A stretch of 64,000 nt of DNA, from positions 162,192-226,191 of the forward strand of contig NZ_SWCM01000009.1 of the NCBI RefSeq assembly GCF_005116645.1, given 5' to 3'. Shown here in pieces: positions 52,787 through 62,600 of the stretch (positions within the stretch are counted from its first letter, which is position 1; every line of letters begins with the position of its first letter). The stretch is from Desulfopila sp. IMCC35006. Lineage in GTDB: Bacteria > Desulfobacterota > Desulfobulbia > Desulfobulbales > Desulfocapsaceae. The notes below the pieces were generated by a model. The model was not told the DNA's origin. It did not search any database and saw only the letters and a program-made list of their open reading frames with translations. The translations under genes and the position numbers were made by a program.

Positions 52787-53021
52787 CTGCAAATACAATA
52801 TCCCAATATATTTATATATAATAAATATAAAACCAGTTTGACAACTGGAATATACACCAAAATATACCCTTCATGTTGATACTGCACAGATAGTTGCATC
52901 TCGTATAAAAAACCTACCCATATACTGATGTGAAATACTTTAAAATTTACTGTCATCAAAATCAAACAATAAGAGGAATAAATACTGTCCAAAAACATTC
53001 ATGCTTTTGCATGATAAGTGA

Positions 53022-53360
53022 TCAAACCTCAAACTCAGCACCACATTTATTACAGCGGTACCTTCCAATCACCTCAGTATCAATATGCTGCCCCACTCTA
53101 TTTCCGATTGTGGCACCAGCAAAGAACCCGGCTATAGCTCCCGCAAGACCTCCTGTAATAGCACCAAGTCCCGTGCCTACTACCGGTACAAAGGATCCTA
53201 GAACCGCACCGGTAACAGCGAAGGATTCTGCACCTACAAAACCGGATGCCGCGCCAGCAACGCCGCCAACTACCGTTCCTACTTTCTGGGTGGTATTTAT
53301 CAACACAACATGATTAATTACGTTACATTTTGGACATAATGGTGTTTTGTCTGTAAACAT
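53022..53360 (-). CDS. Glycine-zipper protein framed by a split zinc ribbon
   Basis: This 112-aa protein has a Cys pair at each end (PLCPKCNVI near residue 10 and YRCNKCGAEF near the C-terminus), which could form one zinc ribbon. The middle is glycine-zipper sequence (VGGVAGAASGFVGAE, GLGAITGGLAGAIAGFFAGA) that may insert in membranes as a helical hairpin. It stands nine bases after the VWA gene on the same strand, so it belongs to the CobS/VWA/ERF group. I do not know its function. Confidence 0.65.
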   Translation of the reverse strand: MFTDKTPLCPKCNVINHVVLINTTQKVGTVVGGVAGAASGFVGAESFAVTGAVLGSFVPVVGTGLGAITGGLAGAIAGFFAGATIGNRVGQHIDTEVIGRYRCNKCGAEFEV

Positions 53361-53369
53361 TTCTTTCTC

Positions 53370-54986
53370 CTAATTTTTGCTCTGTATCAGTGCATTCTTC
53401 ATCAAGGTAAACATGGCAGGTGCCAGATCTGAAAGCTCTCTAACCGAACAACTGTGACCAGGGAAAAGGGTGGTAATACTATTGAAGTCAATCCCAACCC
53501 CGTAAAACTCAATTCCTAATGACTGACCAGCTTTAACAGATGCGGTCACATTTGATTTACAGTCCGGAAAACCGTCTGTGAGGACCAGGACGATTTTCCG
53601 GGCTTCTTTAAGTAACACCATTTTCTGCAACACCCACCAGATCGCCTCGCCCATCGGGGTGCCTCCTGATGCTTTGGTATAAAACTCTGGATGAACGGGA
53701 TCTCCATGCGCAACAACTGGACAAACACCTGCAAGGTTACTGCTTGCCCCTTGGGTGTTGGCTGGGAATGCCGTTACGCCAACATTGATGCCTTGAATGG
53801 AACCAAGTGCTTTGGCCAGGGCGAAACAGGATGCAGAGGTCAGCTCCATTCGCTTTCGCATGGAACCGGAACAATCCATCAGAATGTGGATCGCAGTATT
53901 CACAGCTTTCTTTTCTTCATGGCGAATGAACAACTTGGGATTACCAGTCATAACTCTGGATAAACGGTTCGCCTGTATGTGTCCTCTTCTGCCAACCCTC
54001 CCCTGCTTCAACTGTGACGCCTGCAGGGTACTCTGCAACCTGGTCTTAAGAGCCGATTCTGCTCGGTTGATTTCCTTTTGTTCCTCTAAAGGAAATGGTC
54101 TGAAGACCTTATGACCAACAGTTGCAATTTGTAGCTCGGAAACAGCCCCCTTGCTGTTAGCAAACGACTGCGCTAAACGTTCAGAAAGGGTATCCCCCAT
54201 CGCTTTTGGCAGATCATGCTCACCGGCACTTAACAGTTTCTCCAGCTCCTCTTGAGTATCGTTGTCTCTTTCAGGATGCGTAGGTATAGCACCCTCCCCT
54301 TTCCCATCTCCCTTTACTGTTCCACCCTCTTGTTTCGGAAGTTGAGAATTTCGGCCCTCCTTCGATGTACTTTGCAAAAGGGATACAATCTTCTTGGCAT
54401 AAGTAATGCTGTCATCGGTCGTAAGGCATTGCGTCCGAACCTCATTCAATACCGGATATAACCTCTCACACAGCCCCGAATACCGCTTTTTAAGGACAGC
54501 CCCAATGCTATCACGAGACGCAGCTACTTCACGCACATCCCAAGACCTCACTGTGAGCAAAATCCATTCAGGGATGAGATTTGCCGATGGTACTCCCCGA
54601 TCCTCGGTTTCAGGGCTAAAGAAATGCCGGATCAACCAGGTGAAATTGCCGCGACACCCAGGAAATATTCCGGCAAGTTTGTTTTCTACCCGCCAATCCT
54701 CAATACAGTTCCAAATATGCATTTCCAGAGGGGTGAGTTGGGCATTTTTCAGTGAGACAAAATTCGTCTCTCTTATATGGGCGGATTCATGATCTATGTA
54801 GCCCCTGGCAAGACCGACGAGGGTTTCATCACAGTCAAGTGGCAAACTTGGCAAGTTGATGGTACTGCCGTCTGTAAATGCCCTGGATCCACCTATGGTT
54901 ACCTGGACCCCATATTTGTTGCCAAGCACAGCCGCTACCAAAGGCAACGACTGCATTATTCGATTATTGTTCATATTGGTTGTCAT
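53370..54986 (-). CDS. CobT-like protein with von Willebrand A domain
   Basis: This 538-aa protein starts most likely at ATG 54986. The N-terminal half contains DHESAHIRETNF (a metal-binding-like His/Glu motif) and IWNCIEDWRVEN. A low-complexity acidic linker follows. The C-terminal VWA domain (about 360-535) has the MIDAS motif IHILMDCSGSMRKRM, KASGGTPMGEAI and IVLVLTDGFPDCKS. Such CobT-like VWA proteins pair with CobS-like AAA+ proteins, here encoded two genes upstream. Metal insertion is the classic role, but in mobile elements the pair is associated with DNA-recombination genes and its role is unknown. Confidence 0.82.
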   Translation of the reverse strand: MTTNMNNNRIMQSLPLVAAVLGNKYGVQVTIGGSRAFTDGSTINLPSLPLDCDETLVGLARGYIDHESAHIRETNFVSLKNAQLTPLEMHIWNCIEDWRVENKLAGIFPGCRGNFTWLIRHFFSPETEDRGVPSANLIPEWILLTVRSWDVREVAASRDSIGAVLKKRYSGLCERLYPVLNEVRTQCLTTDDSITYAKKIVSLLQSTSKEGRNSQLPKQEGGTVKGDGKGEGAIPTHPERDNDTQEELEKLLSAGEHDLPKAMGDTLSERLAQSFANSKGAVSELQIATVGHKVFRPFPLEEQKEINRAESALKTRLQSTLQASQLKQGRVGRRGHIQANRLSRVMTGNPKLFIRHEEKKAVNTAIHILMDCSGSMRKRMELTSASCFALAKALGSIQGINVGVTAFPANTQGASSNLAGVCPVVAHGDPVHPEFYTKASGGTPMGEAIWWVLQKMVLLKEARKIVLVLTDGFPDCKSNVTASVKAGQSLGIEFYGVGIDFNSITTLFPGHSCSVRELSDLAPAMFTLMKNALIQSKN

Positions 54987-54997
54987 AATGGTTGTCC

Positions 54998-55972
54998 TCA
55001 CCAGAGTCCTAAGCTATCGATGGACGGTTGGTTAAAATAGTTATCAGGAATTGTTTCTGATTGGCCTATGACCTTTGGTGTAGGAGTACACTGCGTATCA
55101 TCTGGTTGAACAAGAAGCTGCAAAACACTCTCGGGTGTTCTGCCTTTGATGATGCTTTTTCCATGCTCAATCAGAGAGACTGGATCACGCAGGAGAGCCA
55201 GTACGCCTTGAATCATTAACAGGTCAGCACCTTTGATAAATCCTTTAGACGGAATCTGATCAAAAGCGATTTTCAATAGGTTGGAGATAGGTGCAGCACA
55301 GGGTTCAACAAAACTCAACCCACTTAATTTTTCATAGATCGAACGTAACGGGGATAGGGCTTTCTGTGACACTTGATCCTTTCCTGAATAGCATTTCTTC
55401 CAGGTGTCTTCAGCCGTTCTTGCTATCTCTCCGTAAAGCGTGGAGCCCAGTTTTGCGACTTCATCTTTCAGGCCGTCATGGATAAACTTCTCTTGGGGTG
55501 GAGCAAGCTGGAAAAGCTGCCATCTAAAACCCAAACGACTGCTCACATAATCTGCGCTCACCACAGAATTTTCGATAATTTCCTTCCATTCCATATGCTG
55601 ATTTACCCAATCAAGAACACTCTGGTCATAGCTGCTCAGGAATGTATCTTTTGCAGCCATAAACTCGTCATGAATAACCTGCAGGTCCTTCACCACCTGA
55701 TTGGCCATACTCTGCGGAATCCCCCATCCGCTCAGGAACCTTACGCCGACATGATCCAGCATAGTTACCGCTCGGGATTTCAAGGTGCTGAAGATACGAA
55801 GGTCTTCAGGGTTGCATATTTTCTTGCTGCCAAGGGACGTCAGCTCTTCCGGGGGCAGGTTTACTCCACCAAAGTCAGCCGGTGACAATTTTTTACGTGC
55901 GGACCAGATGTTTACATCCAGGTTTATGACCATGAGGTTTTTGAGTACGGTAATGTCCGTTGTTGTATGCAT
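54998..55972 (-). CDS. DUF3150-like protein
   Basis: This 324-aa helical protein is likely of the DUF3150 family, which I associate with CobS/CobT-like pairs in mobile elements. The N-terminus reads VINLDVNIWSARKKLSPADF and the central helical part FLSGWGIPQSMANQVVKDLQ; there is no catalytic motif that I can see. AAAGGA precedes the ATG. It lies 11 bases before the VWA gene and 72 bases after the AAA+ gene on the same strand. Probable structural partner of the ATPase/VWA pair. Confidence 0.65.
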   Translation of the reverse strand: MHTTTDITVLKNLMVINLDVNIWSARKKLSPADFGGVNLPPEELTSLGSKKICNPEDLRIFSTLKSRAVTMLDHVGVRFLSGWGIPQSMANQVVKDLQVIHDEFMAAKDTFLSSYDQSVLDWVNQHMEWKEIIENSVVSADYVSSRLGFRWQLFQLAPPQEKFIHDGLKDEVAKLGSTLYGEIARTAEDTWKKCYSGKDQVSQKALSPLRSIYEKLSGLSFVEPCAAPISNLLKIAFDQIPSKGFIKGADLLMIQGVLALLRDPVSLIEHGKSIIKGRTPESVLQLLVQPDDTQCTPTPKVIGQSETIPDNYFNQPSIDSLGLW

Positions 55973-56044
55973 GTTTTATCCTTTCAATTTTATGGGATAA
56001 GGACGACCTTATGGGTACTAGGCTTCCTCATCTATTTGTCATTT

Positions 56045-57025
56045 TTAGATGTTTTCTACAGGGAATATTCGCTGCGCAAGTTCATGTAAAAACGATCTGG
56101 TGACTTTGGTCGCCCGATAGCCAAGAGCTCGATCAAGGGCATAGGTAACAGGTTGGATACCTTGGTTTGCCAATGGTTGGAATCTCACGACCAGGTCCGC
56201 CCATCGAATCAGTGTACGAGTAGAAAAAGTCACTTCAATGGCTTGATTAAAATCCACTTTGGACTCTCCCATAAAAAAGCGTCTGACCTCACCGGCGAAT
56301 TCGATCATCTTCTTCCTTAAATCCGCAGGGAGATGCCCAGCCTTGATCGACAGGAGTTTCTCTTCAGATTCTGGTGTTGGATAATCAATTTCACAGAGCC
56401 AAAACCGGTCCATGAAGGCCAGGTTTTGCCGGAGAGTTCCATGGTATAAACCTGTTTCATCAGACCCACCATTCGTGTTGGCCGTAGCGGCGAACCTGAA
56501 CAACGGATGAGGATTTATAATCTCTCCTTCGTTTTCTGATATGCACAAAGGACCACCATCCAGGATATTGTTTAACCCAGCTGCCGTTGATGGATCGAGT
56601 AAATCAATCTCATCCAAAAGCAGCAATCCGCCATATTTCATCGCCAGTGCAAGCGGTCCGTACTGGAAGGCCATGTTTCCTTTTTCCACGGTTAGATGAC
56701 CCACCATATCGGGAAATTCCAATCGGCTATGACCTGTTATGGAAAACACTGGATAATTGAGCTTGGCCGCAAGTTGTTTTATTAAACTGCTCTTGCCACT
56801 TCCTGTAGGGCCAAACAGATAGAAAGGTTCTGAGCTGTTCATGAACCAGACAATCACGTCCCGACTCGATTCATGAAAAAGGTACTCTGGGTCCAGTTCA
56901 GGTGTAAAAGAGTTTGGGGTGGGATACCCTTTGATTTTCTTTCCAGAAGCAGAACCGCTGAAGACAAGTCCGGCATCCAGATCTTTTGGCAGTAGCTTTT
57001 CAAGTTCACTGATCGTTTTTGACAT
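56045..57025 (-). CDS. CobS/MoxR-like AAA+ ATPase
   Basis: This 326-aa AAA+ protein has Walker A LFGPTGSGKSSLI (about residues 70-82), Walker B LLLLDEIDLLDPSTAAGLN and sensor-like FRFAATANTNGGSDETGLYH. The sequence resembles the CobS subunit of cobaltochelatase and MoxR ATPases, which work with VWA proteins. The VWA partner is two genes downstream. A terminator lies upstream at 57053-57089, so this transcription unit likely starts near 57040. Confidence 0.85.
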   Translation of the reverse strand: MSKTISELEKLLPKDLDAGLVFSGSASGKKIKGYPTPNSFTPELDPEYLFHESSRDVIVWFMNSSEPFYLFGPTGSGKSSLIKQLAAKLNYPVFSITGHSRLEFPDMVGHLTVEKGNMAFQYGPLALAMKYGGLLLLDEIDLLDPSTAAGLNNILDGGPLCISENEGEIINPHPLFRFAATANTNGGSDETGLYHGTLRQNLAFMDRFWLCEIDYPTPESEEKLLSIKAGHLPADLRKKMIEFAGEVRRFFMGESKVDFNQAIEVTFSTRTLIRWADLVVRFQPLANQGIQPVTYALDRALGYRATKVTRSFLHELAQRIFPVENI

Positions 57026-57044
57026 GGCATTTCTCCTTAAGATT

Positions 57045-57089
57045 AAAACAAAAAAGGCCCAGTCTCCTTGAACGGGAGACTGGGCCTTT
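57045..57089 (-). terminator. Rho-independent terminator after the nuclease gene
   Basis: AAAGGCCCAGTCTCC (57053-57067) and GGAGACTGGGCCTTT (57075-57089) are perfect 15-base arms; on the minus strand the stem is followed by TTTGTTTTAA. It separates the ERF/nuclease genes from the CobS/DUF3150/VWA genes. Confidence 0.9.
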
Positions 57090-57127
57090 CTATTGGTATT
57101 TATAAATATTTATGCTACGCCAGGTTA

Positions 57128-58342
57128 TTACCTATTGACCTGGCTGACATACAATCGCTCATAGGGTTGACTTGTTTTCTGACATCCACCCAAGACATCA
57201 TCCACCGATATCTCATCACAGATATGCTCGGTGAGCTTTTCATGCAGCACATCCCTGTCAAAACTTTTTCTACCGGGCATTGTTGCAACCTTAAATCGAT
57301 ACCCTGAAGTGTTCAGCCACCCGGTATTATCACCTTGGATAGCACGATAGGTGTTTTTGACTCGCTGTTCGAGCTCCTTTTTCTTCTTTTGGATAGTCGA
57401 TTCTTGGCTCTTTAAATCGGCAAGTTCTTTGAGCGCGGCATCGCAGTCTGGATCAATTGCCAGAAACTGACTTTGAAACTTCGGGCAACCGGCATTGACA
57501 CTGCAGAAATCACACAAGGGATGAAATCCGAAACAATGGTCGATGTCGTTTAACGATATCGCTCCCGATAAGAGTTTTGTCTTTTCATTCCACAGTTGTT
57601 CGGCTTTATCAAAACAGGTCTGCAGCATTGATGGATCATGTGTATAGGGGCCAAAGGGCTTGATATCTGACATGGAGATAGACAGCACCCATGCTTGGAT
57701 GTCAGCCTCTTCTGGATTGTCCGGCAGTTGAATATCAAACATAGATTGAGCAACCTCAGGAAATGTCGCATTGACAATGCCTTCAAAATGACCTGTGGGA
57801 GGCACACTAAAACACGGGCGATTCCAGCAATGATGGAGCAAACCAGTTTGTCCATATATTTGAGCCTCATACGACGCATAGAGGTTATCTGGTATATGCT
57901 CATTGCTTTTCAGTTCCAGAATCCGCACGGCAGGATGTGGACGATCCCGTACGATGGTAAAATCCAGATGAGCTTTAAGAGGAACGCCCCGGTAGTCCAT
58001 ACTGATCTCCAGTTGAGGGATACAATGGGCACGAGTAGAGGTAATGGCTTTTTGAATACCATACTCCTGCCAGTGTCCCCGCTGCAGTGTGATCTGCTTT
58101 ATCAAAACCTGTTTGATTTTTTCATGACTCAGACCAGAGATGGCCTGAGGTTGAATATTTTCAATGATGCCTGATTTATCAGCAACCGCCGAACGAAGAC
58201 ATTCCAAAGCTTTACCAATATCAGACATTCCTATGTACTGACTGCGATCACCCAACTGATCAAGGGTATCCTGCCTGCCATGGGCTAACATTCCAACCGT
58301 CAGAAATTCGAGTAACCCCTGTTGTTTTGTTTTAAGCTGCAT
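57128..58342 (-). CDS. RecB-like / Cas4-like PD-(D/E)XK nuclease
   Basis: This 404-aa protein is a likely exonuclease paired with an annealing protein. The nuclease core is KAHLDFTIVRD (Asp) and VRILELKSNEHI (Glu-x-Lys, about residues 120-150), and a later Cys cluster FHPLCDFCSVNAGCPKF fits an iron-sulfur site as in Cas4/AddB. ATG 58342 was chosen because GGAGG lies seven bases before it. The start overlaps the end of the ERF gene, so the two are co-translated. No CRISPR genes are near, so this is not a CRISPR Cas4. Confidence 0.78.
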   Translation of the reverse strand: MQLKTKQQGLLEFLTVGMLAHGRQDTLDQLGDRSQYIGMSDIGKALECLRSAVADKSGIIENIQPQAISGLSHEKIKQVLIKQITLQRGHWQEYGIQKAITSTRAHCIPQLEISMDYRGVPLKAHLDFTIVRDRPHPAVRILELKSNEHIPDNLYASYEAQIYGQTGLLHHCWNRPCFSVPPTGHFEGIVNATFPEVAQSMFDIQLPDNPEEADIQAWVLSISMSDIKPFGPYTHDPSMLQTCFDKAEQLWNEKTKLLSGAISLNDIDHCFGFHPLCDFCSVNAGCPKFQSQFLAIDPDCDAALKELADLKSQESTIQKKKKELEQRVKNTYRAIQGDNTGWLNTSGYRFKVATMPGRKSFDRDVLHEKLTEHICDEISVDDVLGGCQKTSQPYERLYVSQVNR

Positions 58343-59009
58343 TAGCATACCTCCACCAGACCTTGTCCTTATTATCCCATTTGAATCCAAAGGTTTTCAG
58401 AAACTCTTTTTTCGCATGAGTCTTACCCATGGCAACAACACGCTCTTTCCCATTTTGATCTTTCTGGGTTCTGTATTTGACACCATCTAAACGAGGTAAC
58501 TGTTGTGTTTTAATTATGTTGTCTGCCTCCTGTTGGTTTTTACCCTGCACCATCTTTTCCGACTGTTCACCAGAAGGAGGCAAACCTTGTTCTTTTGTTT
58601 GTCCTTTTGGCATTGCGGATTCAGCGTCATCGTCCTCGGTGGTAATACCTATCAATGCTGATAGACCATAGCGTCTTGCATAGGTGATGGCAGATCCGTA
58701 TCCCTGAGGATCATTTTTAGGTAAAGGCATCTCTATCAACGATGACTGCCATTGGCCTGATTCTGCATGCACTATCTTCGTGACTAATCCCAAATGACCA
58801 GCCTCAACTGATACCGGATACTGAGTCATCCATATACCATGGGAAAGCAGTGCCGTCCGACACACCTCCATTACTGATTTTAAAGTCGCATAACTACTTT
58901 CAGTATAGGTATTTATCCCATCCTTTAATGCTGGAACGAGTGACAGCTGAACACTGATCATGGTTCTGGCTAATTCTGTAATTTTTTCTGAGCTCAGAGT
59001 TATTTCCAT
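58332..59009 (-). CDS. ERF-family single-strand annealing protein
   Basis: This 225-aa protein belongs to the ERF recombinases, which anneal complementary single strands. Typical residues are SYATLKSVMEVCRTALLSHG and NDPQGYGSAITYARRYGLSA followed by IGITTEDDDAESA. ATG 59009 has AGGAGG upstream. The C-terminal 70 residues carry a KEFLKTFGFKWDNKDKVWWR segment, which could bind DNA or a partner. With the overlapping exonuclease gene it forms a phage-like recombination pair, as seen in integrative elements. Confidence 0.85.
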   Translation of the reverse strand: MEITLSSEKITELARTMISVQLSLVPALKDGINTYTESSYATLKSVMEVCRTALLSHGIWMTQYPVSVEAGHLGLVTKIVHAESGQWQSSLIEMPLPKNDPQGYGSAITYARRYGLSALIGITTEDDDAESAMPKGQTKEQGLPPSGEQSEKMVQGKNQQEADNIIKTQQLPRLDGVKYRTQKDQNGKERVVAMGKTHAKKEFLKTFGFKWDNKDKVWWRYANAA

Positions 59010-59699
59010 TTTGTACCTCCTTTTTTTATAACCTCCCAACCCGCACACTGCAGGTTAGGATGTCACAATCTATTGATTTTAAACAATTAATAAGCACGTT
59101 CTATCACAGTAATATATGCTTCAAATTATGTTGAAAACTGTTTTGAAAGAGAAAAAATGGGAGGATGACAGATGTAGATTTAACTGCAGGTAGAAAAGCT
59201 ACTCTGGCCGACTGATCAAGCAGCCTGGAGCAGAAAAAGGAAGACACACAAATAGAGGCTTTGAAACGTGGTTCGGGTGATTAAATCGAGACTTGATCTG
59301 ATAGGTTGAGCCCCCAGATTGTAATCTTGTCTGACAGGCAAAATCGTGAAACTAGTTTGAATAACCAATTGTAATAACAAATAGTAGGTGGTAACACTAT
59401 AACCATAAGTAATCGCACAGGATATTACTACCACGCAGTGGTGATACTACATTACTATTATCACAGCCACGTCATCTACTTCCTGAGTCATATTTTGTAA
59501 TTGGTGGAAGGCAATGGTTCAGATATATTGGAAATATCTTGACCTTTCACCCACCCCAAAAGAGCCAAAACAAGACTTGGTTATTGTTGTTTGTAGTCGG
59601 CGACACCCGATACAAAAACATATCCAAACACCCATTCACATTTGCAGGCACAATTATTGATTTGGTTTGATACCATCAAAACCAATAAGGCCAGAAAAT
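59010..59699. other. Long gene-free region before the NACHT gene
   Basis: About 690 bases without a supported gene. It must hold the divergent promoters of the ERF and NACHT genes. A small inverted repeat CCACGCAGTGG lies near 59432-59442. No tRNA, attachment site or clear promoter was recognised. Confidence 0.35.
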
Positions 59700-62600
59700 A
59701 TGGACTACGACTTTTCTAGACTCTCTACCCGATCCTTCGAACAGCTTGTACAAGCCTTGGCAATTTCAGTGATAGGACCCGGCATCGTTGTCTTTGGAGA
59801 TGGGCCAGATGGAGGACGCGAGGCGACGTTTGATGGACGCATCCCATTTCCAACCGTTACTGCCCCTTGGAACGGTTACGGTGTGGTGCAAGCAAAGTTT
59901 CGTCAGCGTCCTCTGGATACAAGAAAAGATTGCGATTGGGCTCTGGCCGAATTGAAGAAAGACCTGGAAAAATTCACAGATGCCAAACGCAAACTACGAA
60001 AACCTGAGTACTACTTGTTCGCGACAAATGTAGTACTGACGCCTGTAGCTAAAACAGGAAGCAAGGATAAAGCTACTGCCTTGATTGAAAGCTATAAGGC
60101 CCGACTTGGTCTGAAAGATTTTCGTTTCTGGGATTATGATCAAATTTGTACACTGCTTGACACCCAAAAATCGGTGCGCGAAGCTTATACCGCCTGGATT
60201 ACACCTGGAGACGTGTTGGCTGCAGTGATGGAACAAATCAACCCGAAGCGACCAGATTTCCGCCAAGTGATGCTCAACTTTGTGCAAAAGGAGCTACTTT
60301 CCGAGCAGTACGTCAACTTGGGTCAGGCTGGCCATAACGTACAGGATCGCATTCCTCTTGCGCGTGTTTTTGTCGACTTGCCTGTCGAAGAACAGAATCA
60401 CGATCTTGCCCCAACACTGTCGGCGATAGAGGAAAAGTTCCTGTTTGAGCCCTTTGTTGACAAAGAATCTGGCGCAATCAGCGAACTTCTCTCCCTTTCG
60501 GCGCAGCGTCTCGATCCAAAGTCCAATCCTGTGTTAGCGGCAACAAGGGAACATTTAGCGATGAATCCCAGCCCAGGCCGAGTTGTCTATATCGGTGGTC
60601 CAGGCCAGGGCAAGAGCACCTTGACCCAATTCTTCTGCCAGATGCATCGGGTTGCCCTGTTGGCAGAAGATAAGCCTAACATCCTGCTTCGAGATGCTCA
60701 TGACACGTGCGAACTTATACAATATCAATGCGAACTTGAATCACTAGCAATTCCACGCTTGGCTCGATTCCCTATACGAGTGGAACTGAATCGTTTTGCT
60801 GCCGCATTGGCAAGCAATGAGGCGGCATCTCTATTTGATTATCTATTGCAGCGGGTCCGACAACGTAGCGAACGTGATCTAAATTCGGACGACTTGCGCG
60901 ATTGGCTGGCTACCTACCCCTTGTTATTGGCCCTAGATGGCCTGGACGAAGTGCCTGCATCCTCTAATCGTTCTCAGGTTCTTGAAGCTATACAGGATTT
61001 TTTGGTAGATGCCCAACAGTGCAATGCGGATTTGTTATTGATCACAACCAGTCGTCCTCAAGGTTATAACGACGATTTTTCTCCTCGTTACTATTACCAT
61101 CGCAAACTTGTATCTCTAAATATTCCACGCGCTCTGCACTATGCTGAGCGACTTATTGATCAGCGGTGGGGAGAGGATCAAGAAAAGACACATCGTTTAC
61201 TGGAACGACTCAGACGGGCAAGTGATGAAGATGCAACCGCCCGACTGATGTGCAGTCCGCTCCAGGTTACGATCATGACCTTGTTGGTAGAAACTCTTGG
61301 CGAGCCACCCAAAGAGCGATGGCGCCTGTTTAACGAGTATTATCAGGTTATTAATCGACGCGAAAAGGAACGTGAAATTCCTGCCGCCAAACTACTGAAT
61401 ACTTATCAGGCGGACATAGATGCCATTCACCAGAAAGTTGGCCTGTGTTTGCAAAAGAACTCAGAATACAGTGGTGGCACCGATGCTCTGTTGACAAGGA
61501 GTCAGTTCGGCGAACTAGTCGAGCAACGGCTTGCTGAGGAGGGACACACTGGAGAAAGACTAGATTGTTTGAGAGATGAAATAATCGATGCGGCCTTGGA
61601 GCGTTTGGTTTTTCTGGTTGCTCCGCGTGAAGATGCAATAGGTTTCGAAATCCGCTCGCTACAAGAATTCATGGCTGCCCAGTGGTTGATGAATGGCAGC
61701 GATGAGTTGGTACGTAAGCGCTTGAGAGCTATCGCCCATGCTGCCCACTGGCGTAATGTGTTCATGTTCGCTGCTGGGCGATGTTTTCACGACAAACAGC
61801 ACATGCGTGACAGCCTCCATGCACTTTGCTGTGAACTCAATGAAGGTGATAGCGTACTCGGAGGTGGAGAATTGGAAAAAGCCACCCTGGCTGGGTCTCA
61901 TCTTGCCCTGGATATCCTTGAAGACGGTGCAGTGGCAAACCAACCAGCCCAGATAAAACTCTATCTACGCCTCGCATTTCGCTTGCTCGAACTACCGCCT
62001 TGCCAGGCCCTGTTGAGATTGGCGAGGCAATATCGATCTGAACACGAAGAAATGTTCCAGAAGGATATTGAACGGTTGATCTCCAAAAGTCAGTCGAAAT
62101 ATTGTATGGGCGCTTGGCAACTATTGCTGCAAATGATTGCCCAAGATATCGTTTGGGCAAAGACACTGGCTGAGCGATATTGGCCGCAGAAAGCAAAGGA
62201 GGCTATAGCGATTATTAAGGCGGCCAGTGGTGTAGAGGTGAGCGATTGGTTGTCATCACATTGGCAGGGAATTATTTTTAGTCTCCCAGCCGGTATGGTT
62301 TTTAAGCAAAGGTTTTCTGAATTGGAAAAACAGTTACTGCACAAGATACCCACCGACCTTGATCGTTTATTTATATTTGCTGACCATGATAGATTCGATG
62401 AGAGAATTGAGGCCAAAGTTGATGGGGTGAGTAATTCTTTCCGGATAAGCGTTATAGATAACATAAGATCTGAGTACTCACTGGTAAACAGTAGGATTCC
62501 AAATGCACACTGGAGTTGGGAATGGTTGCGAGAAGCAGAAATTTTTAAAGACAACCAGTCTAAAGAGTTATTGTCTCATTTATTATCTAAGCTGGCGTTG

